From JABMQB01 sp963666575 (GTDB lineage: Bacteria; Bacteroidota; Bacteroidia; Bacteroidales; Prolixibacteraceae), in assembly GCA_963666575.2 (NCBI GenBank), contig CAXXYG010000005.1, positions 62,001 to 126,000 on the forward strand: a stretch of DNA of 64,000 nt, read 5' to 3'. Below the pieces are notes generated by a model, which was not told where the DNA came from, did not search any database, and was given only the letters and a program-made list of their open reading frames with translations. Of the stretch, positions 7,204 to 16,541 are shown one piece after another (position 1 is the stretch's first letter; each line of letters starts with the position of its first letter). Both the position numbers and the translations under genes were made by a program.

Positions 7204-8658
7204 ATGAAAAAATTAGCAGACATAGGTTTAATCGGGTTAGCCGTAATGGGCGAAAATCTGGTATTAAACATGGAAAGTAAAGGATTTACAGTAGGCGTAT
7301 TTAACCGAACCGTTTCAAAGGTCGATGCCTTTATGGAAGGGCGTGGAGCTGGAAAAAACTTCATTGGAGCCCACTCCATCGAAGAATTGTGTGCCAATCT
7401 TGAAAGGCCTCGTAAAGTAATGATGCTTGTAAAAGCCGGCCAGCCGGTCGATGATTTTATCGATTTGGTAATACCACACCTCGAGCCGGGCGACATTATT
7501 ATTGATGGTGGAAATTCCCATTTCCCTGATACCATTCGTAGAACTGAATATGTTGAAAGTAAAGGTTTATTGTTCATCGGCACAGGCGTTTCAGGTGGTG
7601 AAGAAGGTGCTTTGTTGGGGCCTTCAATTATGCCTGGAGGATCTCCCGCTGCCTGGCCCGCTGTAAAAGATATTTTTCAGGCAATTTCAGCCAAGGTTGA
7701 AGATGGTTCACCATGCTGCGACTGGGTTGGTGAAGGTGGTGCCGGGCACTTTGTAAAAATGGTGCATAACGGTATTGAGTATGGCGATATGCAAATCATA
7801 ACAGAAGCTTACCAGCTAATGAAAGAATTGCTGGGAATGAGTAATGATGAAATGCACAAAGTATTTAAAGAATGGAACGAAGGTATTCTTGATAGTTATC
7901 TCATAGAAATCACCCGCGACATTTTAGGGTACAAAGATGAAAACGGTGAAGAAACTGTTGAAATGATTTTGGATACCGCAGGCCAGAAAGGAACTGGTAA
8001 ATGGACTGGCATTTCTGCCCTCGACTTGGGTATACCTTTAACTTTAATCGGCGAGTCAGTTTTTGCACGTTGCTTATCGGCTCAAAAAGATTTGCGTGTA
8101 ATAGCTTCCAAAGCTATTAATGGGCCAACGCCTAAATTCGAAGGTGACAAAACTAAATTTATTAACGACATAATGAACGCTTTACTTGGAGCCAAAATTA
8201 TTTCGTACGCCCAGGGCTATAACCTTATGATGGAAGCTGCCAAAGAATATGGATGGAAGCTGAATTATGGCGGAATTGCCTTAATGTGGCGTGGTGGATG
8301 TATTATCCGGTCAGTATTTCTTGCCGATATTAAAACAGCTTTTGATAACAATCCGGACTTACCTAATTTATTGCTTGACCCATTCTTTAAAGGGAAAGTG
8401 GAAGAAGCTCAGGCTGGCTGGAGAAATGTTTGCGCAACAGCTTTAACACAGGGAGTTCCTGTGCCTGCTTTAACATCAGCTCTTTGTTATTTCGACGGAT
8501 TCAGAAGCGAACGTTTACCTGCTAATTTATTGCAGGCTCAGCGCGATTATTTTGGTGCTCATACATACGAAAGAATCGACAAACCTCGTGGTGAATTTTT
8601 CCACACCAACTGGACAGGCCGTGGAGGCGATACTGCTTCATCGACTTATGTGGTTTAA
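7204..8658 (+). CDS. gnd: 6-phosphogluconate dehydrogenase, decarboxylating
   Basis: A 484-aa enzyme converting 6-phosphogluconate to ribulose 5-phosphate and CO2 with NADP+, in the oxidative pentose phosphate pathway. The N-terminal motif GLIGLAVMGENL is at residues 8-19, and NRT at 34-36 recognises the NADP 2'-phosphate. GVSGGEEGALLGPSIMPGG at 128-146 is the family signature. Lys185 within HFVKMVHNGIE is the catalytic base. The all-helical C-terminal domain runs to a Thr/Ser-rich tail (WTGRGGD). The length is that of the long dimeric Gnd form (about 470-485 aa). It is the last gene of the sugar-acid locus and is followed by a clear terminator. In this setting it could draw off gluconate-derived carbon into pentose phosphates. 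Confidence 0.95.
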   Translation: MKKLADIGLIGLAVMGENLVLNMESKGFTVGVFNRTVSKVDAFMEGRGAGKNFIGAHSIEELCANLERPRKVMMLVKAGQPVDDFIDLVIPHLEPGDIIIDGGNSHFPDTIRRTEYVESKGLLFIGTGVSGGEEGALLGPSIMPGGSPAAWPAVKDIFQAISAKVEDGSPCCDWVGEGGAGHFVKMVHNGIEYGDMQIITEAYQLMKELLGMSNDEMHKVFKEWNEGILDSYLIEITRDILGYKDENGEETVEMILDTAGQKGTGKWTGISALDLGIPLTLIGESVFARCLSAQKDLRVIASKAINGPTPKFEGDKTKFINDIMNALLGAKIISYAQGYNLMMEAAKEYGWKLNYGGIALMWRGGCIIRSVFLADIKTAFDNNPDLPNLLLDPFFKGKVEEAQAGWRNVCATALTQGVPVPALTSALCYFDGFRSERLPANLLQAQRDYFGAHTYERIDKPRGEFFHTNWTGRGGDTASSTYVV

Positions 8659-8682
8659 AACAAACTTTAGTTTTGTAAAAAG

Positions 8683-8710
8683 TCCGGTACCAAAAAGTGC
8701 CGGATTTTTT
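8683..8710 (+). terminator. Rho-independent terminator after gnd
   Basis: TCCGGTAC (8683-8690) pairs with GTGCCGGA (8697-8704), with one G-U pair, around a CAAAAA loop and runs into TTTTTT (8705-8710). It starts 24 nt after the gnd stop and closes the plus-strand sugar-acid operon. Confidence 0.85.
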
Positions 8711-8800
8711 ATTTTCTAAACTTATTCATAAATTGAATTACTAATTTGTATTATCGCTGACAATAATGTACTCAAACTTAACGTTCGTATCATCTATCAT

Positions 8801-9631
8801 ATGAAAATAAAACTATCATTTATACTCATTTTGATGTTGAATTATATTGTTAGTTTCTCGCAAAACGATACAATTCAGCATAAAACAAAATCCTATAGAT
8901 TAAATTATGTTGTTGATATACCTATTACTGTTGCCGGACTGGTAGCCAGCAAATATGGCACCGATTATTTAAGAGGGCGAGAGCCAAAAAACCTAAGCCA
9001 AATACCACAATTAAAACCCCAAGATATCTGGTGGTTCGATCGGGGAGCTACTAAACAAAATCCTTCAGAAGCCGAAAAATATTTAGACCGATCAAATTTA
9101 TTTATGCGAGGCGCTATGTTTGCACCAGCTCTTATGTTTATCGACTCCAAAGTACGTGATATATGGAAGGAATACACCGTACTTTACTTCGAAGCTCAGT
9201 CGGTAAATGCAGCAGCCTATTTAGCCGGTGCCATGCCAGTTTCACGCATGCGGCCATTTATGTATAACACAAATGAAAGTTTGGAGCGAAAGTTAGGCAG
9301 GAATACTACTAATTCGTTTTTTAGCGGGCACACTTCGGTTGTTGCAACTTCTACTTTTTTTATGACAAAAGTATATTTTGATTTACATCCGTATGCAAAA
9401 AACAGATTGTTATGGTACGGTTTAGCATCAATTCCTCCTGCTATTACAGGATACTACCGGTATAAAGCGGGTAAACATTTCCCAACCGATATTTTAACCG
9501 GATTTGCAGTTGGGGCATTAACCGGGATTTTAATCCCCAAATGGCATCAAACAAAATCAGGTTTGTTCGTTTTTTATCCAACAGTGATTGAAAATGGTGC
9601 AGGGCTTTATGCCCGAATTACACTAAAATAA
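8801..9631 (+). CDS. PAP2-superfamily phosphatase, exported
   Basis: A 276-aa phosphatidic-acid-phosphatase-like (PAP2, acid phosphatase/vanadium haloperoxidase fold) protein. The N-terminus is a cleavable signal peptide (about residues 1-20, ending SFSQ). The three PAP2 motifs are present: RMRP at 149-152, SGHTS at 175-179, and R220-x5-H226-x3-D230 (YYRYKAGKHFPTD). Such enzymes dephosphorylate lipid phosphates such as undecaprenyl diphosphate, phosphatidic acid or PGP at the periplasmic face. The few hydrophobic segments here suggest a periplasmic or outer-membrane-associated form. It is the only plus-strand gene between the gnd terminator and the convergent histidine phosphatase, and the 14-nt gap to the latter leaves little room for separate terminators. 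The substrate is unknown. Confidence 0.85.
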   Translation: MKIKLSFILILMLNYIVSFSQNDTIQHKTKSYRLNYVVDIPITVAGLVASKYGTDYLRGREPKNLSQIPQLKPQDIWWFDRGATKQNPSEAEKYLDRSNLFMRGAMFAPALMFIDSKVRDIWKEYTVLYFEAQSVNAAAYLAGAMPVSRMRPFMYNTNESLERKLGRNTTNSFFSGHTSVVATSTFFMTKVYFDLHPYAKNRLLWYGLASIPPAITGYYRYKAGKHFPTDILTGFAVGALTGILIPKWHQTKSGLFVFYPTVIENGAGLYARITLK

Positions 9632-9645
9632 GGCTAATTTTTTTA

Positions 9646-10287
9646 TTAATTTGAAGTAAAAACCAATTTGGTAATTGCCAGATTTTTATGGCCTTGGTTT
9701 ATTTCTATTTGCCACCCACGTTTTTTTAATTCACGTTTTATATCAGCAATAAGATAACCATGAGCTACTAGGACAATCCGTTGATTATCTGCTGCTCGTA
9801 TAACTAATTCATCGGCTGCAAGTTTCATCCTTCGTTTGGCTTTTACCCGGCTTTCACCTTTTGTATTTAAACGGGTAATCCAAAAAACACGCGAAAGAAA
9901 GGTCCAGGCATCGTAGGGAAAAAATAATAACGGTACAGTTACCATCGATAGCTGGTATTCATTAAAAAGTGTTTCTGATGGTATACTATCGTACTCCGGG
10001 AAAAGTAATCGAGCAGTTTGTATAGCTCGGGGAAGAGAACTTGTATAGACCTTTATTGGGGCTGTACCAAATAAATGCTTTATACTATCAGTCTCAAAAT
10101 CAATTATAGGTAAATTGTTATAGGCTTCCAATAATTTTTTGGCTTTTGAAGAACTGCACAATACCGGCTTCGACATATCAACAGCTGCATGCCTCACCAT
10201 AAATATTTCCAGATGAGAAAAATCCTGCCCACTTAATGTGTTGCAAAAACACATTACTAAAATGGTATAAAATAACTGTTTTATCAA
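9646..10287 (-). CDS. Histidine-phosphatase-family (phosphoglycerate-mutase-like) protein, exported
   Basis: 213 aa with a signal peptide (residues 1-21, ending TLSGQ). The histidine phosphatase core is visible: Arg32-His33 in MVRHA, replacing the common RHG; Arg87 in SSLPRAIQTA; acidic Glu110; and the second catalytic His176 in VLVAHG. The nucleophile and phosphate-binding residues are therefore intact. Family members range from phosphoglycerate mutases to SixA-like and acid phosphatases; export argues for a phosphatase and against a glycolytic mutase. The gene lies 21 nt downstream of the nucleotide cyclase gene on the same strand, so they are likely cotranscribed, and it converges on the PAP2 gene. 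Confidence 0.8.
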   Translation of the reverse strand: MIKQLFYTILVMCFCNTLSGQDFSHLEIFMVRHAAVDMSKPVLCSSSKAKKLLEAYNNLPIIDFETDSIKHLFGTAPIKVYTSSLPRAIQTARLLFPEYDSIPSETLFNEYQLSMVTVPLLFFPYDAWTFLSRVFWITRLNTKGESRVKAKRRMKLAADELVIRAADNQRIVLVAHGYLIADIKRELKKRGWQIEINQGHKNLAITKLVFTSN

Positions 10288-10308
10288 ACCAGAACAATAT
10301 ATTACTGT

Positions 10309-11505
10309 TTAGCAACCTGTTAAAGATACCTTTTTTTTGGTTTTAATTTTCTCAGACTGAAAATCATTTCCGTTTTCAGGAAATACAGCATACACACCAA
10401 CACGCTTACTTTTACCTGTAAGAGGGTCGTGTGTTACCCATTCAGTTTTGTACCCTTGCGAAAAAGGCTTAAACTTTTCAACAAAAGAATCGGTGACCAG
10501 TAAAGATCGGTCGTAGCTTTTACATTGTTTCTGTATGCGTGCAGCGGTATTTAATACATCGCCATGAAAAGCAATTTCACTTTTTACAGTTCCAACTTCA
10601 GCAACCATTATTTTGCCTGCATTAATCGAAGCCGTAAAGCTTGGAATTACACCATATTCTTTTTTAAAAAACCCGGCTTTTTTACTGAGAAGAGCTTGAA
10701 ATTCATAATAAAAATTAACCGCATACCTGAAGTTTTTTTCTTTATCGGCCGACCAGCTTAAAACAACTTCATCGCCAACAATCTGGTATTGCATTGCACG
10801 GTATTTAATTTCAAGAATTCCAAGGTGCTTAAAGCATTCCTGAAGAAAAGCACTGTACTTTTTATGCCCCAATAATTCGGCATAGTGAGTGGATGATATC
10901 AGGTCGATAAAAATAAAAATCCGGTTTTCTTCTTTAGGTTTGCGGTAATAACCGGAAATTATTCTGAAAAACTTTTCGTAACCCACTTTCTGCCGGATAG
11001 CTTTAAAAAAGTTGATCCCTATTGAAATAATAATTCCAATCAGAAACAGATAAACGGTGGTCCTGTTCAGAAAAAAACCTTTTAATAAAATCAGGTACTC
11101 AGAAATATCAGAAAAAAATGAAGATTGGTAGTGATACACCGTAAATAACAATAATACAAAAGCCAGCATTATTACTATGAAAAAAAAACGAATAATAAAT
11201 AAATTCCCTAATCCTTTTCGGGAAAGGTATTTATAGAAAATAACATCTTCGAATAACCATGAAAAACCAGCTACCAATGAGGCCATTCCTGTTAACACAA
11301 AACCTCGTTCATGCGATATTTGAAAAATTTTAGCGCCTGAAAATATTAAATCGGGATTTATCAGATAATTTAAGAAAAAGAAAACCCTTAATAATACATT
11401 CCATGCCAGTAAATTAAAAATCAGTTTATCTAACAGTAATATTATTCGCGGCCCTATGTTCCTTAAGTTCTTATCAGGTTCTATCGTTTTCTTTTTAAAA
11501 TTCAT
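10309..11505 (-). CDS. Membrane-bound class III adenylate/guanylate cyclase
   Basis: 398 aa. The N-terminal 170 residues contain about four hydrophobic helices (around 25-48, 68-90, 104-124 and 150-165), anchoring a C-terminal cyclase homology domain (about 190-385). Metal-binding Asp201 lies in FIFIDLISST and Asp245 in QIVGDEVV. The transition-state pair Asn319 and Arg323 lies in GDVLNTAARIQ, so the domain should be catalytic. Whether it makes cAMP or cGMP cannot be decided from these residues alone. The layout resembles Bacteroidota and spirochaete adenylate cyclases that sense through the membrane domain. It is probably first gene of a two-gene unit with the histidine phosphatase. Confidence 0.85.
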   Translation of the reverse strand: MNFKKKTIEPDKNLRNIGPRIILLLDKLIFNLLAWNVLLRVFFFLNYLINPDLIFSGAKIFQISHERGFVLTGMASLVAGFSWLFEDVIFYKYLSRKGLGNLFIIRFFFIVIMLAFVLLLFTVYHYQSSFFSDISEYLILLKGFFLNRTTVYLFLIGIIISIGINFFKAIRQKVGYEKFFRIISGYYRKPKEENRIFIFIDLISSTHYAELLGHKKYSAFLQECFKHLGILEIKYRAMQYQIVGDEVVLSWSADKEKNFRYAVNFYYEFQALLSKKAGFFKKEYGVIPSFTASINAGKIMVAEVGTVKSEIAFHGDVLNTAARIQKQCKSYDRSLLVTDSFVEKFKPFSQGYKTEWVTHDPLTGKSKRVGVYAVFPENGNDFQSEKIKTKKKVSLTGC

Positions 11506-11699
11506 AGATTTTTATGTTTCCCTACTCCATCAATGTGGAAAGATAATGATTTTATTGTTTTTGGATTTTAAAGAGGCATGTTTTAAACTCCTATTCAAAA
11601 CGTTTAAAATACACCCCAAAAACCATATTTTCTTTATCAAATAGGCTACAGCCTGAAATAAGGAGGTAAACACTCTTTTTTTTGCGGTTAAAACTTTTA

Positions 11700-11858
11700 T
11701 TAAATCTGACGTAAAAATTCTTCATTATTTAAAAAACTTACAATTCCTGATAAATTATCCATGGAGTAAATAATAAAATCATCGCCTGGTTTTAATGAAT
11801 AAACACGCTGAAAAAGTAGTGTTGTTTTTTATATCGCGGGAATTTTTATCGGCGACAT
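11700..11858 (-). pseudogene. Small ORF interrupted by an in-frame TAA
   Basis: On the minus strand a single frame runs from ATG at 11858 to TAA at 11702-11700, broken only by a TAA at codon 10 (11831-11829). It would read MSPIKIPAI, stop, then about 42 residues including VYSLKPGDDFIIYSMDN and ending NNEEFLRQI. The composition (balanced charged and hydrophobic residues) looks protein-like and unlike random AT-rich DNA, and it is the only such stretch in the 500-nt gap between the cyclase and tolC. I do not recognise a family. It may be a decayed small gene, a gene remnant or a sequencing error; chance cannot be excluded. The remaining bases of this gap show nothing besides the tolC terminator. 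Confidence 0.35.
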
Positions 11859-11941
11859 TGCCCGGTTTTACATTAGGTTTCTGTTGGTCATATTCTCTAT
11901 ACTAATATAAACTAATTACTAAGTAACAAAATCCACCTTAC

Positions 11942-11992
11942 AAAAAAATCAAGCCCCTGCAACCAGCTTATACTGACCGATAAACAGGGGCT
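11942..11992 (-). terminator. Terminator of the efflux operon
   Basis: On the minus strand AGCCCCTG (11992-11985) pairs with CAGGGGCT (11959-11952) over a 25-nt loop, and the stem is followed by TGATTTTTTTG. It lies about 20 nt after the tolC-like stop. The large loop lowers confidence slightly, but stem strength, U-tract and placement all fit. Confidence 0.75.
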
Positions 11993-12011
11993 ATTTACAT
12001 CTCCCCACAAA

Positions 12012-13361
12012 TTAATTCTCCAATCCTCCGGTTACTTTTTTATAATATACCTGCTTGATTTGATAGGTGCTTTTAGCATCCACCATTCCATCGTTGGCTT
12101 CTTGTTTAATAGCCTGGGCTTCCAACATATCAGATGTTGACATAATACCAGCCCGGTAATTATCGGTTACAACCTTCAGGTGCTCTTCGGCTTCCAAAAC
12201 AACAGCCTCAGCCACTTGAATTTGCTGGTAACTCTCAGTCAGTTCTTTGTAAGCTTTTTCCATCTGTAGGAATAATAATTCTGATTTTTCGTCCAGGTTA
12301 TTTTTTGCAATGTCAATTTTAATAGTGTGTTCTTTAAGTTTATAAGCCCCACCCCACCAATCAGAAATAGGAATAGACAAGCTGGCAAAAGCAATTCCAT
12401 ATGTATTACTTTGATCGGCCATATCGAGGTACTGCCCTTGAATTCCAACAGCAAATTGAGGTAAAAATTCGCCCCTTGCCAATTTTTTCTGAAGCATTTC
12501 AGCATCCACAGCCTTATTGAGCAAGTGGTATTCACTTCGTTTGGTTAGAGCATTTATTGGTTCCGTATATAATATAATCGGAGCAACATTGCTAAATTCG
12601 GTATCCTGTACTTTTACGTCATCAGAAAAATCAATTCCAATATGCTGGCAAAGTGCCATTGTTACCAGTGTTATTCCATTGTCCAATTTTAATTTATTGG
12701 CAGTAATTTCATTGAGTTTTAACTTCACTTTTAACAAATCACTTTTCTGGATTAAACCTGCTTCGAACGATACCTGGACATCTTTTAGCAGGCTGTTTAA
12801 TAGTTTTTCATAACTACCTAGTGTTTTGCGTTTTGTTTCCAGCATTACCAAAGTCCAATAATACTCTTCAGTTTTAACAATTACTTCGTTGGTGCTAAGG
12901 TTTAATAATTCCTCATTAACTGTTTTCCCTAAAAAAGCCAATTCGTAACCGGTACGTATCCTGCCGCCAGCATATACCGGCTGTGTGGCAGTAACCATTC
13001 CAATATTTAAATAATCAAGAGCTTTAATTTCCATTCCCGGAACGTAGGCAAATTCAGTTGCTGCTTGCAAATTTGCTGGATTACCATCGTACACAGGCAG
13101 GTTCATTTCGGGTGTTTCAATATTCAACAGGTAATCGTTTGAGCGCATAGCAAATACCTGAGCATTTACTTTAGGAAAAAAATTGGTATAAACATTTTTC
13201 CTGACTTGTTCCGATTCGCTTACCTTAAGGCGTGCTTCTTTTATGAGTTTGTTGTGTTCGAGCGCATAATTTTTGCTCGATTCAAGCGATAAAGTTTGAG
13301 CTGTTAACTGAAAAGTAAAAACAGTTAAACACAATATCAGGCTAATATATGGTTTCATCAT
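12012..13361 (-). CDS. TolC-family outer-membrane efflux protein
   Basis: 449 aa with a signal peptide (residues 1-22, ending LTAQ). The protein shows the two internally similar halves of the OEP/TolC family, each with long heptad-rich helices (for example the KLARGEF...KNNLDEKSELLFLQMEKAY region and the final ALVLEAEEHLKVVTDNYRAG-type segment). The latter holds the family motif YRAGIMSTSDMLEAQA. It forms the outer-membrane exit duct of a tripartite pump. It is the last gene of a minus-strand operon (fusion protein, RND pump, TolC), 22 nt behind the pump gene and followed by a terminator. The substrate is not predictable. Confidence 0.88.
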   Translation of the reverse strand: MMKPYISLILCLTVFTFQLTAQTLSLESSKNYALEHNKLIKEARLKVSESEQVRKNVYTNFFPKVNAQVFAMRSNDYLLNIETPEMNLPVYDGNPANLQAATEFAYVPGMEIKALDYLNIGMVTATQPVYAGGRIRTGYELAFLGKTVNEELLNLSTNEVIVKTEEYYWTLVMLETKRKTLGSYEKLLNSLLKDVQVSFEAGLIQKSDLLKVKLKLNEITANKLKLDNGITLVTMALCQHIGIDFSDDVKVQDTEFSNVAPIILYTEPINALTKRSEYHLLNKAVDAEMLQKKLARGEFLPQFAVGIQGQYLDMADQSNTYGIAFASLSIPISDWWGGAYKLKEHTIKIDIAKNNLDEKSELLFLQMEKAYKELTESYQQIQVAEAVVLEAEEHLKVVTDNYRAGIMSTSDMLEAQAIKQEANDGMVDAKSTYQIKQVYYKKVTGGLEN

Positions 13362-13383
13362 TCTATTTTTTTGTGTAAATAAA

Positions 13384-16300
13384 TTAAATTGCAGTCAGGC
13401 TTTCTTTAGATGGGCCATTTCCTGAGACTTTCCAATACAATACAGGCAAAATCAGAAGTGTAAGAATCATGCCAACTATCATTCCAAAACAAATTACAGC
13501 ACCCAATGGGCCCCACAATGGCGACTGGCTGATAATCATTGGAACAACACCTACAGCTGCAGCCATCGATGTAAGAAATATGGGACGCATACGTCGTTTC
13601 CCCGCAGCAACTGCAGCTTCTTTGTATGAATATCCTTTGTGGGTTACCAAAAACATAGCATAGTCAATGAGTATAATTCCGTTGCGGACAACAATACCAA
13701 CCAATCCTATTATTCCAATAAAAGAAGTCATCCCAAATGGGTAACCGGTTATTTTTAATCCTAAAGCAGCTCCTAATACACTCATCAACATTGTTGACAT
13801 AATAAGTAAGGCTCGCCGGGTGGTTTTAAACTGAATAAGAAGAATAAAAAAGATTAACAAAATACTCACCGATAACGAAATAGCTAATGGAATCATATTA
13901 TCGCCGGTTGCTTCAAAATCGCCGCCGTATTCAATTTTTGTTCCCTTTGGTAGTTTTACCTGATCAATTAATGGCCTTACTTCGCTAAACACATTCGAAG
14001 GGATCTGATCGCGTTTAAGGTCGGCGTTAACAGTAATTGTCCGCACTCCATTTCTTCGGGCAATAGTCCCCTCGGTCCATTCGGGTTGTAATGTTGCCAA
14101 CGACCTTAATGGCAATGCCTCCATAGTTAGTGGCGATGAAATATATTGATTTTTAAGGCTGCTAATAGTATTTAATTGTTTTTCTTCTTTAGTAAGAACA
14201 ACACTTACCGGATAATCGCCTTCCCAAATTATAGTAAGCGGCAATCCATCGAGCCCAATCATTAATGATGATGCAACTAAAGTTTTTGCATATCCCAACT
14301 GATTGGCTTTGTTCCTATCTAATTGTATATTAATTCCGCTAAGTTTTTCACCCCAATCATCGCGAACCCATGCTGTATTTTTATTGGTTTTAAGAATTTG
14401 CCCAACTTGTACGGCTACTGTTTTAAGGTCGGAAATATTGTCGCCCGAAATGCGTACTTCAATTGGCGCTTTAAAATCTTCCATTGCCAATTGTTTCCAT
14501 TTAACTACAGCTCCAGGAAAAGCATTACTGTATTTCTCTGAATATTCATCGAGAACTTCAATAGTGGCTTCATTCGAGATTGTATTCACCATCAACTGCC
14601 CGTAGTTTTTAGCAGCCATATGAGGAGCATACAAATCGTTAAAGCGTGGCGAACCAGCACCTACAAAGCTTGCAATATTAGTAATTCGACCATCGCCCGA
14701 AAGAATTTGCTCCAGGCTATCAATTACGGCTTCAGTTTTAGCAAGTGATGTCCCTTCGGGTAAGTATACTTCAACCGGGAACTGACTGCGTTCCATTGCC
14801 GGGAATAATTTTTGTTCCACAGTAGTAAATAGCAGAATTCCTAAAATCACCGATAAAACGCCAAGCCCAATCGTTAATTTTGCATTTCTGAACGTCCTAT
14901 CTAACGTCCTGTTATACACAGACTGAACCAGATCTAAAAAACTTTTTTTCGATTTATCCGATTTAATTTCTTTTTTATGAAGCCCCTTTTTGATAAAAAT
15001 GTAACACATAAAAGGAACCAAAAATACAGCTACCAACATTGAAACGCCAAGCGCAATTCCAATGGTTAAAGGGAATGTACCCACAAAATCGCCAGCCATT
15101 CCTTTCAGAATAAGCATTAATGGGAAAAAAGCAGCAACAATTGCCGCTGTTGCCGATAGAACAGGAATTACCAATTCAGTAGCTGCTTTCCATGCAGCAT
15201 TCCAGGGTGATTCGTTATGATCGAGTTTTTCAAGGTGGTTATCAATCACTACAATGGCATTATCCACAACCATTCCCAGAACAACAATTAATCCGGCCAA
15301 AGAAACAATGTGCAACTGTATGCCAACCATTTGCATAATCCCCAGGGTTATCAATATTGATACCGGAATTGTTACTCCCGCAACCAAAGCCACCCTAAAG
15401 GGCAATAAAATCATTGTTACAATAATAACAGCGATTATTGCAATGAGCAATTCAATCATAAAGTGAGAAATACTCTGATCGACAACTTCAGGCAAATTTG
15501 AAATGACATTTGTTTGAACATCATCAGATGTTTTTTCCGAAAACTGTTTTAATACTTCCTGAATATCTTCACCAAATTGTACAATGTTATTTCCTTTCTG
15601 CATTTCTAAAGATAAAAGCAGAGCATTGTTGCCATTGTTTCGGATAAAACTTTCAGGGTCTTCATATCGGCGTTCAACAGTTGCTATGTCTTTAAGCCTT
15701 ATAATATTCCCCTGAGGATCGGAATACACAATTTGATCCATTAAATCTTCTTCAGATTCAAAACGTGGCGGGACATGTACCGGTAAAACCAGTTCTCCAT
15801 TATCTAAACTGCCTGAATAATTTAGTGATTCCTGAAGTTTAAAAACAGCAAAAATGGTAGTTGGATCAATTGCATATTCATTCAGTTTTTCTTGTTGGAC
15901 ATTGATATAGATTTTTTCATTTTGTGTCCCGAAGCGTTTGATTTTTGAAACCGAACTTATTTTACGAATGTCAGATTCCAACATTTTCATAACTTCTTCC
16001 AACTCACGGTATGTTTTTTTATCAGACGACATGGTGATAAGTAAAGCTGAAGTATCGCCAAAATCATTGCTACCAACCAATGCCAATACACCGGTTGGCA
16101 ATTGCATTTTTAACTCTGACAAACCAAGCCTTAATTTTGACCAGAATTTATCAGCGTTATGTACATTGTCATTGAGTTCAACATAAACAATCATCCTCCC
16201 TTCTTTTGATTCAGAATGGGTTTTACTTTTATTAATCTCCTCATAACCAAAAATATAATTCTCAACTTCGGAGGTTAATTGTTTTTCAACTTCGGCTGAA

Positions 16301-16476
16301 GTTGCACCCGGATAAACACCAACAATAACTCCTTGCCTGATTGTAAATTCGGGGTACTCGCGCCGAGGCATATTTTTTAAGCCAACGATCCCCAGAAGCA
16401 TCATCACCAAAACAAAAGCCAATACTATTTGTCGGTGTTTCATGGCTGCTTCAATGATATTTATTTTTTTATTCAT
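13384..16476 (-). CDS. RND efflux pump inner-membrane transporter (AcrB/MexB-like)
   Basis: 1030 aa, the usual RND length, with 12 membrane helices and two large periplasmic loops (about 40-335 and 560-850). An N-terminal cytoplasmic start (MNKKINIIEAAMKHRQ) precedes TM1, and PRREYPEF at 37-44 is typical. In TM4 the proton-relay pair is Asp405-Asn406 (GMVVDNAIVV) instead of Asp-Asp, and the TM10 lysine of AcrB appears replaced by Arg (IVVRNGIILID); the same pattern occurs in many Bacteroidota pumps. It exports drugs, detergents or metabolites by proton antiport as a trimer, with the fusion and TolC proteins encoded on either side. Drug efflux is more likely than metal efflux because CusA/CzcA-type hallmark residues are not evident. 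Confidence 0.9.
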   Translation of the reverse strand: MNKKINIIEAAMKHRQIVLAFVLVMMLLGIVGLKNMPRREYPEFTIRQGVIVGVYPGATSAEVEKQLTSEVENYIFGYEEINKSKTHSESKEGRMIVYVELNDNVHNADKFWSKLRLGLSELKMQLPTGVLALVGSNDFGDTSALLITMSSDKKTYRELEEVMKMLESDIRKISSVSKIKRFGTQNEKIYINVQQEKLNEYAIDPTTIFAVFKLQESLNYSGSLDNGELVLPVHVPPRFESEEDLMDQIVYSDPQGNIIRLKDIATVERRYEDPESFIRNNGNNALLLSLEMQKGNNIVQFGEDIQEVLKQFSEKTSDDVQTNVISNLPEVVDQSISHFMIELLIAIIAVIIVTMILLPFRVALVAGVTIPVSILITLGIMQMVGIQLHIVSLAGLIVVLGMVVDNAIVVIDNHLEKLDHNESPWNAAWKAATELVIPVLSATAAIVAAFFPLMLILKGMAGDFVGTFPLTIGIALGVSMLVAVFLVPFMCYIFIKKGLHKKEIKSDKSKKSFLDLVQSVYNRTLDRTFRNAKLTIGLGVLSVILGILLFTTVEQKLFPAMERSQFPVEVYLPEGTSLAKTEAVIDSLEQILSGDGRITNIASFVGAGSPRFNDLYAPHMAAKNYGQLMVNTISNEATIEVLDEYSEKYSNAFPGAVVKWKQLAMEDFKAPIEVRISGDNISDLKTVAVQVGQILKTNKNTAWVRDDWGEKLSGINIQLDRNKANQLGYAKTLVASSLMIGLDGLPLTIIWEGDYPVSVVLTKEEKQLNTISSLKNQYISSPLTMEALPLRSLATLQPEWTEGTIARRNGVRTITVNADLKRDQIPSNVFSEVRPLIDQVKLPKGTKIEYGGDFEATGDNMIPLAISLSVSILLIFFILLIQFKTTRRALLIMSTMLMSVLGAALGLKITGYPFGMTSFIGIIGLVGIVVRNGIILIDYAMFLVTHKGYSYKEAAVAAGKRRMRPIFLTSMAAAVGVVPMIISQSPLWGPLGAVICFGMIVGMILTLLILPVLYWKVSGNGPSKESLTAI

Positions 16477-16541
16477 CGTTTTTTATTTTATACAAAAACT
16501 CAATCCTGGCCTTATTGGGTTTTACCAATAAAACAGGCTTA

